A stretch of 64,000 nucleotides of DNA from Xiheimicrobium sp033763395 (GTDB lineage Bacteria; Myxococcota; Myxococcia; Myxococcales; Myxococcaceae), in NCBI GenBank assembly GCA_033763395.1, contig JANRKQ010000128.1, positions 1 to 64,000 of the forward strand, in the 5' to 3' direction. The notes beneath the pieces were generated by a model, which was given only the letters and a program-made list of their open reading frames with translations, was not told the DNA's origin and ran no database searches. A program made the position numbers and the translations under genes. Within the stretch, counting starts at the first letter, position 1. Every line of letters starts with the position of its first letter. Positions 9,469 through 18,003 of the stretch are shown piece by piece.

Positions 9469-12042
9469 ATGAACGTTCGCCGGCTCGGGGTGGCGCTGAT
9501 GGCAGTCTTCGGAGCGTGCGCGGGGCCGGTCGACGCGCCAGCGCCTGCGGCCCGCTCGGCGCTCGAGGGCCACTTCGAGGCGGCCGCGCGCGAGTACCAG
9601 GTGCCCGTCGAGCTCCTCAAGGGCATCGCGTGGGTCGAGACGCGCGTCTCGGTGACGGCGAACCTCGAGTCGGCCTCCGGCGGCCTCGGCCTGATGCAGC
9701 TCCCCGAGCACGGAGACTGGAAGCTCCAGCAACGGGCCCAGGCGCTGACGGGCGCCACGCGGGGGCAGCTCGCGGTCGACCCCGCGGCCAACGTGCGCGG
9801 GGCGGCGGCGGTGCTGCGGGAGCTCTTCGACCGCACCCAGCGTGACGAGCCCGGCCTCGACGCCCGCGCCGCTGGAGACTGGTTTCGGGCGCTCGCCCTC
9901 TACCCGGGCTTCGAGTCTGCCGACGCGGCGCACGAGTGGGCCGCCGACGTGTACCGCGCCATCGCCAGGGGCTTCTCGGCGCCGCAGCCCGATGGGGTGG
10001 TGACGCAGGCTCCGACGTGGACCGGCTGGGAGCGCCACGCGCCCACCGTGCAGACCCGCCGCGACGCGCTGGGCGACTACCCCGGGCGCGCCACGTACGT
10101 GCAGTCACCGCACCGCTCGAGCGGGCGCTCGTCGTACGAGTTCATCGTCATTCACACCATGCAGGGCAGCTACGCGGGCTCGCGCTCGTGGTTCCTCAAC
10201 CCCAGCTCGAACGTGTCGGCGCACTACCTCGTGCGCTCGAGCGACGGCGAAATCACCCAGATGGTGGCCCACGCCGACACGGCCTGGCACGCGCAGTGTT
10301 ACAACGGCCGCAGCATCGGCATCGAGCACGAGGGCTTCGTGCAGGACCCGGCGCGCTGGTACACCGACGCGATGTACACCGAGTCGGCGAAGCTGACCCG
10401 GTACATCGCCGACCGCCACGGCATCCCGAAGAACCGCACGCGCATCATCGGCCACGTCGAGGTGGCGCCGAGCTGCAACACCGGCCGCCACTCCGACCCG
10501 GGCAGTGGCTGGAATTGGACGCGGTACATGAACCTGGTGAACGGCGCGGGGCCCACGCCGGGCTCCGGCACGCTCATCGGCGTCATCTATCAGGGCGGCA
10601 GCACGACGAACCGCGTGTCGGGCGCGACGGTGACGGTGGCGGGCCAGAGCGCCACCACCGGCGCCGACGGGCTGTACCAGTTCACGCTCGCGCCCGGCGC
10701 GTACACGGTGTCGGTGTCGAAGGCCGGCTTCAGCTCGAACAGCGTGTCGCGCACGGTGACGGCGGGCGCGCAGGCGTGGGGCTCGATGGAGGTCAACCCC
10801 ATGGCCGCGGCGAACGGCACGCTGCGCGGCAAGGTGTACGTCTTCAACGCGGCGAACCCCTCGGACCTGTCGCAGGGCGTGCCCGGCGCGACGGTGACGG
10901 TGAACGGGCAGACGGTGACGGCCGATGGCAGCGGGAACTGGCTCTTCATGCTGGCTCCCGGCACGTACACGGTCACGGCCGCAGCCCAGGGCTTCCAGTC
11001 GGCCCAGGTGTCGCGCACGGTGACGAGCGGCGCGACGACGTGGGGCTCCATCGGCGTGACGGCGACGTCGATGCCCGACCGCCAGCCGCCCGAGCTGATG
11101 TTCACCGCGCCGACGGCGAGCGCGATGCTCGACGTGGGCATGGTGACGGTGACGGGCACGGCGAGCGACGACCGCGGCGCGGTGGCCGAGGTCCGGCTGG
11201 CGCTCAACGGAGCCGCCGAGCAGCGTGTGCCGGTGATGGCGGGGCGCTTCTCGGTCGACGTGCTGCTGAAGCCGGGGACGAACACGCTCGTGGCGAAGGC
11301 GACTGACGGCGCGGGCAACGAGGGCACGGCCACCGTGACGGCGTCGTTCCTCGCGGGCGTGCGCGGCACGGTGACGCGGGCGGGAGACGGCGCGGTGCCC
11401 ATCGAGGGCGCCACGGTCGAGCTGCGTGAGGCGGCGAGCGGCACCATGGTGTCGACGGCGACGAGCGCGGCCGATGGCACGTACACGCTCGCAGTGGGCC
11501 AGGTGCCGGCGGACTACCTGCTGGTGGCGAAAGCGACCGGCTTCCGCACCGCGAGCGAGACGGTGTCGGTGCCGGAGGACCGCCGGGTGACCGTCGACGT
11601 CGCCTTGATGCCCGGTGAGGACATGCCGGGCGAGGCGTCCGTGCGGTTCCTCGAGCCGATGGATGGCGCCGAGGTGATGACGGACTCGGTGACGGTCTAT
11701 GGGCAGGTGGTGGGCTTCGACGTGGCGGGCGTGCAGGTGAACGGCGTGACGGCCGAGCTCGTCGGCGCGGGTGGCTTCTCGGCGACGGTGCCGCTGATGG
11801 AAGGGGAGAATGCGCTGACCGCGACCGCATCAGGCATCGCCGGAGAGTCCGCGGTGGGACGGTTGACGGTGAAGTACGCGAAGGCGCCGGGCTCAGGCCT
11901 TGCGCCGGTCGACCCGAAGAAGGGCGTGGCTGGTGGTTGTGGATGTCAGGGGGCTTCGGCTGCGTGGCCGGTGGTGGTGTTGGCAGTGGCGCTCGTGCGG
12001 CGCCGTCGTCGCCCAGCAGGGCAGGGCGGCCTCCCGGTCTGA
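9469..12042 (+). CDS. Multidomain N-acetylmuramoyl-L-alanine amidase with MYXO-CTERM-like tail
   Basis: An 857-residue envelope protein. The N-terminus has a lipoprotein-type signal (VFGAC). Residues 25-175 look like a lytic-transglycosylase (SLT) domain: 'LLKGIAWVETRVS' with the catalytic-type Glu, then 'SGGLGLMQL'. Residues 220-360 form an Amidase_2 domain with zinc ligands in 'FIVIHTMQG' (His about 229), 'GHVEVAPSC' (His about 329) and a downstream His/Asp; it should cut the bond between MurNAc and L-Ala. Two carboxypeptidase-regulatory-like beta domains follow (about 367-533), then bacterial Ig-like and further regulatory-like repeats. The C-terminus 'GGCGCQGASAAWP', a short hydrophobic helix and RRRRR resemble MYXO-CTERM. 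ATG 9469 starts the signal; the longer upstream reading is antisense to the FHA gene. Confidence 0.93.
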   Translation: MNVRRLGVALMAVFGACAGPVDAPAPAARSALEGHFEAAAREYQVPVELLKGIAWVETRVSVTANLESASGGLGLMQLPEHGDWKLQQRAQALTGATRGQLAVDPAANVRGAAAVLRELFDRTQRDEPGLDARAAGDWFRALALYPGFESADAAHEWAADVYRAIARGFSAPQPDGVVTQAPTWTGWERHAPTVQTRRDALGDYPGRATYVQSPHRSSGRSSYEFIVIHTMQGSYAGSRSWFLNPSSNVSAHYLVRSSDGEITQMVAHADTAWHAQCYNGRSIGIEHEGFVQDPARWYTDAMYTESAKLTRYIADRHGIPKNRTRIIGHVEVAPSCNTGRHSDPGSGWNWTRYMNLVNGAGPTPGSGTLIGVIYQGGSTTNRVSGATVTVAGQSATTGADGLYQFTLAPGAYTVSVSKAGFSSNSVSRTVTAGAQAWGSMEVNPMAAANGTLRGKVYVFNAANPSDLSQGVPGATVTVNGQTVTADGSGNWLFMLAPGTYTVTAAAQGFQSAQVSRTVTSGATTWGSIGVTATSMPDRQPPELMFTAPTASAMLDVGMVTVTGTASDDRGAVAEVRLALNGAAEQRVPVMAGRFSVDVLLKPGTNTLVAKATDGAGNEGTATVTASFLAGVRGTVTRAGDGAVPIEGATVELREAASGTMVSTATSAADGTYTLAVGQVPADYLLVAKATGFRTASETVSVPEDRRVTVDVALMPGEDMPGEASVRFLEPMDGAEVMTDSVTVYGQVVGFDVAGVQVNGVTAELVGAGGFSATVPLMEGENALTATASGIAGESAVGRLTVKYAKAPGSGLAPVDPKKGVAGGCGCQGASAAWPVVVLAVALVRRRRRPAGQGGLPV

Positions 12043-12094
12043 AGGCCTGAGGGCCCGCTCCATCCAGGTGATGTCAGCCCCGTGTGAGAGAAGA

Positions 12095-12115
12095 CGCCCC
12101 GCGCCATTGGGGGCG
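12095..12115. terminator. Hairpin between amidase and MarR genes
   Basis: A GC-rich stem, CGCCCC (12095-12100) pairing with GGGGCG (12110-12115) around a 9-nt loop, sits between the amidase stop (12042) and the MarR start (12133). A short T-rich stretch follows on the plus strand, and a TCTTCTC stretch follows on the minus strand. It could end the amidase transcript or act as a leader structure for marR. The T-runs are too short to be sure. Confidence 0.4.
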
Positions 12116-12132
12116 CCTGTTTCGGGGAATTC

Positions 12133-12603
12133 ATGCACACGGATGACACCGTCGCGGATCAGCCACATCTGTTCTCATTGATGGCCAGGGTGGAGCGTCG
12201 ATATCGCGCCCATTTGAAGGATCGGCTCGAGTTCCTCGGGGTGACCACTCGCGAGTATGAGCTGTTGCTGATCATCCAACGTCAGGGCTCACCAGCGCCG
12301 GCCTCCATCGCGAGGTCCGCCGCCGTCTCTCGGCAGCTCGTTCATCGCCTGCTCTGCGAACTCGAGCGTCGTGACCTCGTGCAGAAGTGGAGTCCTGGCG
12401 ATGACCCGAGCGAGGTCCGCGTAGGCCTCACGCAATCTGCCGAAGAGGTGCTGGCCGAGGCCTCGGCTGTCGTCGAGACCGTGCAGCAGACGGTGCTCGG
12501 GACGCTGGGCGTCGAGCGTCGCATGGCCCTTGAGTCACTGCTCGCGGCACTCGAAGGAGCGCTCGTCGAAGTTCGGCGTCGACCGGAGCTCGCCGACCAC
12601 TGA
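12133..12603 (+). CDS. MarR-family transcriptional regulator
   Basis: A 156-residue winged-helix regulator. The N-terminal helix 'LFSLMARVERRYRAHLKDRL' is followed by 'TTREYELLLIIQRQGSPAPASIA' and the recognition-helix region 'AVSRQLVHRLLCELERRDLV'. Next are the wing (SPGDDPSEVRVGLTQSAEEVL) and a C-terminal dimerisation helix. This order matches MarR dimers, which usually repress nearby genes until a small ligand binds. Start ATG 12133 has GGGGAA 8 nt upstream. A large nested palindrome lies 134 bp past its stop and is a possible target, but nothing proves the link. Confidence 0.92.
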   Translation: MHTDDTVADQPHLFSLMARVERRYRAHLKDRLEFLGVTTREYELLLIIQRQGSPAPASIARSAAVSRQLVHRLLCELERRDLVQKWSPGDDPSEVRVGLTQSAEEVLAEASAVVETVQQTVLGTLGVERRMALESLLAALEGALVEVRRRPELADH

Positions 12604-13042
12604 GCCTCGCCTGTGGGAGCGGCGTAAGTGATGGTCGCGCTCCGAAGCCTCGAGAACCGGGGGTCGCGTCGAATCACTCCCGCCGCCAACTCGACTCAAC
12701 CTTCACGGCGACGGGGAGGCGGAGGACCGGGTCGCTCTCCCAGGGCGTGTCCACGTGTTGACGGAAACCGTCAACAGATTGACGTCAACTTGTTGACCAA
12801 AAGCGTCAACAGGTGGACACGTCCTGGGAGCGGCCCCCCCTCCGGCACCAACCGCACGCGCCTGGCTTTTCTGCAGTCGCTGCACTTCGCTCGCCAGCGC
12901 TTCACGCAGCTGAACCGGCGTCCTCTTGCTGCTCCTCCTGATCTGGGTTTTCGAAGTGCAGCTCGCGAGCGTCTCAGGAGAGCGTTCGCGCGCCGGAACG
13001 TTCAGCCGTGTCATCGCCCCTCGACTCGGCCACCATGCACCC
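12604..13042. other. 439-bp intergenic region with palindromes
   Basis: No convincing gene. It holds the 94-bp nested palindrome (listed separately) and an 11-bp perfect inverted repeat, GCTGCACTTCG (12879-12889) against CGAAGTGCAGC (12952-12962). On the minus strand this stretch reads as short protein-like pieces in two frames ('KRTPVQLREALASEVQRLQ' and 'ELHFENPDQEEQEDAGSAA'), neither with a start or adequate length. It could be debris of an older gene. CGTTC/GAACG (12983-13000) forms a further small dyad before the GNAT gene. Confidence 0.55.
12737..12830. repeat. 94-bp nested palindrome with three TTGAC/GTCAA dyads
   Basis: Outer arms of 27 bp (12737-12763 and 12804-12830) match as an inverted repeat at 25 of 27 positions. 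Three inner dyads share the same half-site: TTGAC-N7-GTCAA (12758-12774; TTGACGGAAACCGTCAA), the perfect palindrome TTGACGTCAA (12779-12788), and TTGAC-N7-GTCAA (12793-12809). Their centres are 17.5 bp apart, and the middle one coincides with the centre of the whole element at 12783.5. Even spacing and overall symmetry argue against chance. It may be a multi-dimer operator, a folded-DNA recombination site, or a short non-autonomous mobile element. No T-run follows, so a simple terminator is unlikely. Confidence 0.85.
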
Positions 13043-14146
13043 GTGACCGACGCACTGCCCCGGCTCGCGACGAGCGCCGACAACGCCGCCCTCCTCGACC
13101 TCTTCGGTGACGTGCCGATGCGCGGCGAGCTCGTGCTGGCCACCCGCCGTGAGCCCGACTTCTTCTCGCTCTACCGCATGCAGCGCGCCGAACCCTTCGT
13201 CTACGTCGCCGACGGCCCGCGTGGTCTCACCGGCATGTGCACCGCGCTGCTCCGCGACGGGTGGCTCGACGGCGCGCCCACGAAGGTCGGCTACCTCGGA
13301 GACCTCCGCGTTCGTTTCGACCGCTCCCGCGCCTTCGCCCGCTTCTTCGGCGAGTACTTCGACGACCTCTGCCGACGCACCGGCTGCACCCGCTACTACA
13401 CGTCGATCCTCGCCTCGAACCAGGCCGCCCTGCGCGCGCTCACCCGCAAACGCTCCGAGCGGAGCCGCCAGCCGCACTACGAGCTGCTCCGCCCCTTCAC
13501 CACCGTGTCGGTGCAGCTCACCTTCCGCCCGAAAGACACCACCGGCCTCCGCGTCGACTCCGCCCGGCCCGACGACGTGCCGGCCCTCGTCGCGCTCCTC
13601 GACGCCGACCACCGCAGAAGGCCCTTCGGCTATCGCTTCGACGACGGCGAGCTCGAGCACCGCTTCGCCCACTGGCCAGGCTTCACCCTCGACTCCACGC
13701 TCGTCGTGAAAGACGGCGCCGGTCGTCCGATCGGCGTCGCCACCGTGTGGAACCCCCAGCCCGTCAAACGCTTCGAGGTGCACGCGTACAACGGCTCGAT
13801 GCGGTGGGTGAAGCGCGGGTACGACCTCGCCGCGTCGGTGCTGCGCTGGCCGAAGCTCCCCGACCCGGGCCACGAGTTCCGCTACGCGTACCTCGCGAAC
13901 GTCTCGGTGCTGAACGACGACGTGCGCGTCTTCCGCGCGCTCCTCGAAGCAGCGTATCGACGGCTCCACGGCTCGGGCCTGCACTTCTTCTCGTTCGACC
14001 TCGGCCGCGACGACCCCTGGTGGCCCGCCGTGAAGGGCTTCGTCACCCAGAAGCTCGACTTCGCGCTCTACGCCGTCACGCCGCAGGGGCAGCTCCGCAC
14101 CGAGTGGCCGACGGGGCGCACCGGCTTCGAGGTGGCCCTCGCCTGA
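13043..14146 (+). CDS. GNAT-family N-acetyltransferase
   Basis: A 367-residue protein with the layout of a tandem GNAT acetyltransferase. The first domain contains 'VYVADGPRGLTGMCTALL' and 'KVGYLGDLRVRFDRS', the beta-4/beta-5 and acetyl-CoA-binding part. The second includes 'LVVKDGAGRPIGVATVWN' and 'YAYLANVSVLNDDVRVFRAL'. The acceptor substrate is unknown. GTG 13043 is chosen because the fold begins directly after it; the upstream open frame crosses the intergenic repeats and is low quality. It reads away from the palindrome, which lies about 210 bp upstream and could sit in its promoter region. Confidence 0.8.
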   Translation: MTDALPRLATSADNAALLDLFGDVPMRGELVLATRREPDFFSLYRMQRAEPFVYVADGPRGLTGMCTALLRDGWLDGAPTKVGYLGDLRVRFDRSRAFARFFGEYFDDLCRRTGCTRYYTSILASNQAALRALTRKRSERSRQPHYELLRPFTTVSVQLTFRPKDTTGLRVDSARPDDVPALVALLDADHRRRPFGYRFDDGELEHRFAHWPGFTLDSTLVVKDGAGRPIGVATVWNPQPVKRFEVHAYNGSMRWVKRGYDLAASVLRWPKLPDPGHEFRYAYLANVSVLNDDVRVFRALLEAAYRRLHGSGLHFFSFDLGRDDPWWPAVKGFVTQKLDFALYAVTPQGQLRTEWPTGRTGFEVALA

Positions 14147-14176
14147 GGTCGTCGCGGCTGGTGTAGCGTTCACTTC

Positions 14177-14330
14177 ATGACGGTGCTTCCCCGCACGCCG
14201 GTCGAGCGCGCTGATCAACGGGTCGAGCTCCCGATGGACTGGACCGCGTTCGAGCAGTTCCTCGTGCTGCGCGGAGAGTCAGGGGCAACGCGGCTCACCG
14301 ATCTCGACGGCCGCCTGTCTGTTCAAGGAA
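14177..14330 (+). pseudogene. Truncated Uma2-family nuclease, N-terminal stub
   Basis: About 50 codons from ATG 14177 match the start of Uma2-type proteins: 'LPMDWTAFEQFLVLRGES' followed by 'TRLTDLDGRLSV', the beta-strand pair before the nuclease core. The match then stops; the next codons give unrelated sequence that runs into the 3' end of the opposite-strand gene. All PD-(D/E)xK catalytic residues are missing, so it cannot be functional. An intact but quite different Uma2 gene lies at 50.5 kb. Confidence 0.65.
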
Positions 14331-14333
14331 TGA

Positions 14334-14651
14334 CTACTCCTCGACCTCGTCTGGAAGGCTCTCGTCGGGGATGACCGCATCACCCGGCTCTTCGTCACTC
14401 GTCGGCACCGGCGGCCCTGGCTTCGACGGCACGTGCGCCGGCATGGCGCCCGTCACCTCTTCGCTCGCCTTCGCGCGCGCCTCGAACTGAGCGAACGTCT
14501 CATCGCCCATCATCGTCATCGCGTCGTGGCCGATGAACTGCTCGGGCTTTGGCTTCTTCGCCTCGACGGCCTTCACCACGGGGCTCGACTTCTTCTTCGG
14601 TCGTTGCGGCGCCACGACCGACACGAAACCCCCGTTCCCGCCCCGGTGCAA
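14334..14651 (-). CDS. Hypothetical Lys/Pro/Glu-rich small protein
   Basis: A predicted 105-residue protein of low complexity, basic in the first third (RPKKKSSPVVKAVEAKKPK) and acidic at the end (PDESLPDEVEE), with no signal peptide or membrane helix. It starts with TTG 14651, 9 bp after the stop of the zinc-ribbon gene, so it is probably co-transcribed; GTG 14624 with a G-run upstream is an alternative start. No family is recognised. It is probably disordered. Confidence 0.5.
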   Translation of the reverse strand: MHRGGNGGFVSVVAPQRPKKKSSPVVKAVEAKKPKPEQFIGHDAMTMMGDETFAQFEARAKASEEVTGAMPAHVPSKPGPPVPTSDEEPGDAVIPDESLPDEVEE

Positions 14652-14660
14652 CCCGCATCG

Positions 14661-15959
14661 TCAGGGACGCTCCCGCTCGATGCTCAGCACGTTGTCACCC
14701 CGCACCCGCAACACGAAGCGGCCGCCCGAAGCCAGCTCGCGCAGGTCGTTCGCCGTCGGCACCGTCCACGTCAGCACACGGGACGACGTGGTGTTCGGCC
14801 CCGGCACCTCTCGGAACGACACCGTGTACGTGCCGCGGCGGCCGGCGAGGCGCTCGTTGACGCCGCGCGGGAGCACCAGCTCCGTCACCACGAAGCCCTC
14901 GCCCGCCGAGTCCTCGACCCGGTTCAGCACCCAGTCCTCCTGCTTCCACGCGAACACAGGCGCGGTGCGCTCGACCTGCTCCCACACCGGCACCCGGCGC
15001 GTCTTCTCGACCGTCTTCATCACCGGCTCCTCGACGGTGCGCCGCACGGTGCGAGTCCTCGGCGTCCGCTCGGTGCGCGACTCGTTGCAGTACTTCGGCT
15101 CGCAGCGCTCGCGGCCCCGCGTGCACTCCTTCCGGCAGGTCGCAAACCCGTTGCCGTTGGGCTTGCACACCTCGCGGCACGTCTCGCGGCCGGGCTCGCA
15201 CGTCTCACCGCAGCGCACGCGCTCGGTGGTGCGGCGGGTGTCGAAGCCATCGTCCACCTCGTCTTCCAGGACGCGCGCGCGTGTGCCGTCTGGCACCTCT
15301 TCCTGGTACGTCTCCATCGTCCACCCGCGCTGCACGGTGTCGACGTGGTGCACGCGCAGGCCGATGGAGCGCACGCCCACCGCGCCCTTTGGAATGTCAG
15401 CCTTGAAGCCCTCGTGGTCGACCCACTGAAGCCGCTCCACCTCGACGTTGTGCACCCACCGCGCCGACTCGACCTCGGCCTCGACCTCGACCTCGGCCAC
15501 CCTCGCGCCGAAGACCGACTCGGGCGCGACGGAGACGGGCGGCGAAGGTCTCAGCCAGAAGAACAGGCTCAGGACGACCGAGCCGAAGAGCCCAATGAGG
15601 ACGAGCAGAATCGTGCCGCACCCCCAGGTGCAGCCCGTGTCGCGAATGACGATGGGCGGGCCCTTCGGCGCCGGCGCTTCGGCGCGTTCCACCTTGCCGG
15701 CCCCGCACTGCCGACAGCTGCCGTCAGCCTGACGCTGGTTCGAGCCGCAGAACGCGCAGCGCCAGTCGGGCCCGCCCTTCGCCAGCGCGAGCAGCGCCGG
15801 GTCGTTCACCGAGGGAACGGCCGTGGTGTCCGCAGGCATGTCCCACGACTCGGAGCCATCGAGCGGGTTGCCGCACCCCTGGCAGACGCCGTGCCGGCCC
15901 AGGTTGCGGGTGCCGCAGCTCGTGCAGCGCCAGGTGAGCTCAATCTGCCGGTCGGTCAT
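14661..15959 (-). CDS. Double zinc-ribbon membrane protein with Cys-rich external region
   Basis: A 432-residue protein. Two N-terminal zinc ribbons each have paired CxxC knuckles (CTSCG...CQGCG at about 12-30 and CAFCG...CRQCG at about 68-86). A transmembrane helix follows (ILLVLIGLFGSVVLSLFFWL, about 117-136) and then a large region outside the membrane. In that region a Cys-rich segment (CGETCEPGRETCREVC and CRKECTRGRERCEPKYC) is followed by Arg/Thr-rich sequence. The ribbons probably sit in the cytoplasm and bind Zn; the outer cysteines may form disulfides. I do not know its function. It appears to lead a two-gene unit with the 105-residue protein. Confidence 0.78.
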   Translation of the reverse strand: MTDRQIELTWRCTSCGTRNLGRHGVCQGCGNPLDGSESWDMPADTTAVPSVNDPALLALAKGGPDWRCAFCGSNQRQADGSCRQCGAGKVERAEAPAPKGPPIVIRDTGCTWGCGTILLVLIGLFGSVVLSLFFWLRPSPPVSVAPESVFGARVAEVEVEAEVESARWVHNVEVERLQWVDHEGFKADIPKGAVGVRSIGLRVHHVDTVQRGWTMETYQEEVPDGTRARVLEDEVDDGFDTRRTTERVRCGETCEPGRETCREVCKPNGNGFATCRKECTRGRERCEPKYCNESRTERTPRTRTVRRTVEEPVMKTVEKTRRVPVWEQVERTAPVFAWKQEDWVLNRVEDSAGEGFVVTELVLPRGVNERLAGRRGTYTVSFREVPGPNTTSSRVLTWTVPTANDLRELASGGRFVLRVRGDNVLSIERERP

Positions 15960-16092
15960 CGGGGGTGAAGGCCCTCCATCACTGCGCTTGGCCGCAGACG
16001 AGCGTTTCCGTCAGGCGATTCACCGTCGATGGGACATTGCGTTGCACCGGCCGGCCGGGCGCGCGTCGCCGTGCGCGTTAGGAAGTCTTTCC

Positions 16093-17109
16093 ATGAGCGC
16101 CAAAGTCCTCGACGTCGCCCGCCTCGGCTTCCCCTGGCACACCGCCGACCCCTTCCTCTTCTGCGTGCACCACGACGACGCCTACCCGAAGGGCAACGAG
16201 GCGATGGGCCCCGCGGCCTCGCTCTCGGGACGCAGCATCGGCAACGACTTCGAGGGCAAGGACGGCTGGCGCATGTACCACGGCGACACCGTGCCCGGCT
16301 TTCCGCAGCACCCGCACCGCGGCTTCGAGACCGTCACCATCGCGCGGCGCGGCTTCATCGACCACTCCGACTCGCTCGGGGCGAAGGCCCGCTTCGGTGA
16401 GGGCGACGTGCAGTGGCTCACCGCCGGCAAGGGCATCGTGCACAGCGAGATGTTCCCGCTGGTGAAGCGCGACGCCGACAACCCGGTCGAGCTCTTTCAA
16501 ATCTGGCTGAACCTCCCGCGCGCCAACAAGATGGTCGAGCCGCACTTCTCGATGCTGTGGAGCCCCCGCATCCCCGTGCACGAAGTCGTGGACGAGGGCG
16601 GTCGGAAGTCGATGGTGACGGTGGTGGCCGGTGCGTTCGGAGGACACGCGCCGCCTCCTCCGCCGCCGAAGTCGTGGGCGGCCTCGGCGCAGAGCGACGT
16701 CGCCATCTGGACGCTCAAGCTGTCAGCCAACGCCACCTTGACGCTGCCGCCCGCGAAGGCCGGCTCGAACCGGGTGCTGTACTTCTTCCGTGGCGAGACG
16801 CTGAAGGTGTCGGGCGAGTCGTTCTCGCGCGGCGTGGGCATCGCCGTCGAGGCAGACGCCCCGTGCGTCCTCCAGAACGGCGCCGCCGAGGCCGAAGTCC
16901 TGGTGCTGCAGGGCCGCCCCATCGGAGAGCCGGTGGTGCAGTACGGGCCCTTCGTCATGAACAGCCAGCAAGAGATTCGCGACGCCTTCGCCGACTACCA
17001 GCGCACCCAGTTCGGCGGCTGGCCGTTCGACCGCGACGACCCGGTGCACCCGCGGGAGCAGGGCCGCTTCGCGCGCAGGCCCGATGGATCGGAAGAGACG
17101 CCCACCTGA
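16093..17109 (+). CDS. Pirin-family cupin protein
   Basis: A 338-residue bicupin. The N-terminal half has the pirin metal site: 'FPQHPHRGFETVTI' supplies two His, with a further His and Glu in 'GKGIVHSEMF'. 'FQIWLNLPRANKMVEP' is the family signature at the domain junction, and 'EVLVLQGRPIGEPVVQYGPF' is the typical C-terminal cupin. Pirins bind iron; some oxidise quercetin, others act in stress or redox regulation, and the sequence does not say which. ATG 16093 is chosen because AGGAAG lies upstream and the family starts here; the longer reading is antisense to the zinc-ribbon gene. Confidence 0.93.
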   Translation: MSAKVLDVARLGFPWHTADPFLFCVHHDDAYPKGNEAMGPAASLSGRSIGNDFEGKDGWRMYHGDTVPGFPQHPHRGFETVTIARRGFIDHSDSLGAKARFGEGDVQWLTAGKGIVHSEMFPLVKRDADNPVELFQIWLNLPRANKMVEPHFSMLWSPRIPVHEVVDEGGRKSMVTVVAGAFGGHAPPPPPPKSWAASAQSDVAIWTLKLSANATLTLPPAKAGSNRVLYFFRGETLKVSGESFSRGVGIAVEADAPCVLQNGAAEAEVLVLQGRPIGEPVVQYGPFVMNSQQEIRDAFADYQRTQFGGWPFDRDDPVHPREQGRFARRPDGSEETPT

Positions 17110-17175
17110 CGAGAGACAGCCGCGCGTGGCACCAACTCGGGTCTGCGTCGACGGCAGCCCGGCAGGCCGCTGGCC

Positions 17176-18003
17176 TCACCCGGGGTTGCCCGAGACGATG
17201 GTTCGACGCGCCTTCGTCTCGACGTCGAACGCGAACACGCGCAAGTCTGGGCCCATCGAGACGTAGAGCTCTCGCCCGTCGCGCGAGAAGACGAGGTTGT
17301 CGCCGCGCACCGGCAGCTCGACGAAGGTCTCGGCCTTGCCGCCAGCGATGGACACGACGCGGGCTCCATCGAGCGCGAACACGGCCCCGCGCGGGTCGAG
17401 CGCCACGGCGTAACTCTCGGGCCCCAGCCCGTCGGCGAGCACCTCGAGCGTCCTTCCGTCGAGCTCCACGCGCACCACGCGGCCCATCGTCGGTTGAGCG
17501 CCATAGAGCCAACCGTCTGCGCCGAAGAGCATGCCGTTGAGCGAACACCCCGTGCCCACGTCGGCGAACACCGTGCGGGGTTCCGACACCGACGTCGGCG
17601 ACAGCGCGAACAGGTCGTTGCCGATGCCGAGGCCACAGCGGCCGACGATGAGCTCGCGCTCCGGGCTGAGCGCGATTGAGTTCGCTCCGGTGCCGAGGTC
17701 CGCGAGGATGACGGCGGGCCCGTCGCCAGACGCGCGGCCCACTTCGCCCGAGAGCAGCGACGTCCACCAGATGGCGTCGTCGAGGCCAGCCGGGTCGACT
17801 TCGACGTCGTCTGGCACGCGGACGCCGGTCGTCACGTCGCGCACCCGGGCGCCCGTCGACGGGTCGACGACCCGGATGAGGTTGAAGCCACCGTAAGCGA
17901 TGACGAGCTGCCCCTCGCGGGTGACGGCGAGGCCGTTGACGTTGCCCGTGCTCGAGCCGCACGCCGAGAGGCCAAGGACGATGAACATTCGAAGGACCTT
18001 CAT
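17176..18003 (-). CDS. Beta-propeller lipoprotein, SMP-30/gluconolactonase-like (copy A)
   Basis: A 275-residue lipoprotein with a short signal ending LSACG. The body is repeated beta-blade sequence of the SMP-30/NHL propeller type ('NGLAVTREGQLVIAYGG', 'NSIALSPERELIVGRC'). It shares a strong central block with the gene at 19788: 'C-x-x-NGM-x-x-GAD-x-x-LYGAQP-x-x-GR', then 'LEVLA(D/E)G-x-G', then 'LP-x-x-GDNL'. Its start overlaps the stop of the upstream barrel-like gene by 4 bp (ATGA), so the two are translationally coupled. It should sit in the envelope as a ligand- or metal-binding propeller; catalytic activity is not shown. Confidence 0.85.
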   Translation of the reverse strand: MKVLRMFIVLGLSACGSSTGNVNGLAVTREGQLVIAYGGFNLIRVVDPSTGARVRDVTTGVRVPDDVEVDPAGLDDAIWWTSLLSGEVGRASGDGPAVILADLGTGANSIALSPERELIVGRCGLGIGNDLFALSPTSVSEPRTVFADVGTGCSLNGMLFGADGWLYGAQPTMGRVVRVELDGRTLEVLADGLGPESYAVALDPRGAVFALDGARVVSIAGGKAETFVELPVRGDNLVFSRDGRELYVSMGPDLRVFAFDVETKARRTIVSGNPG

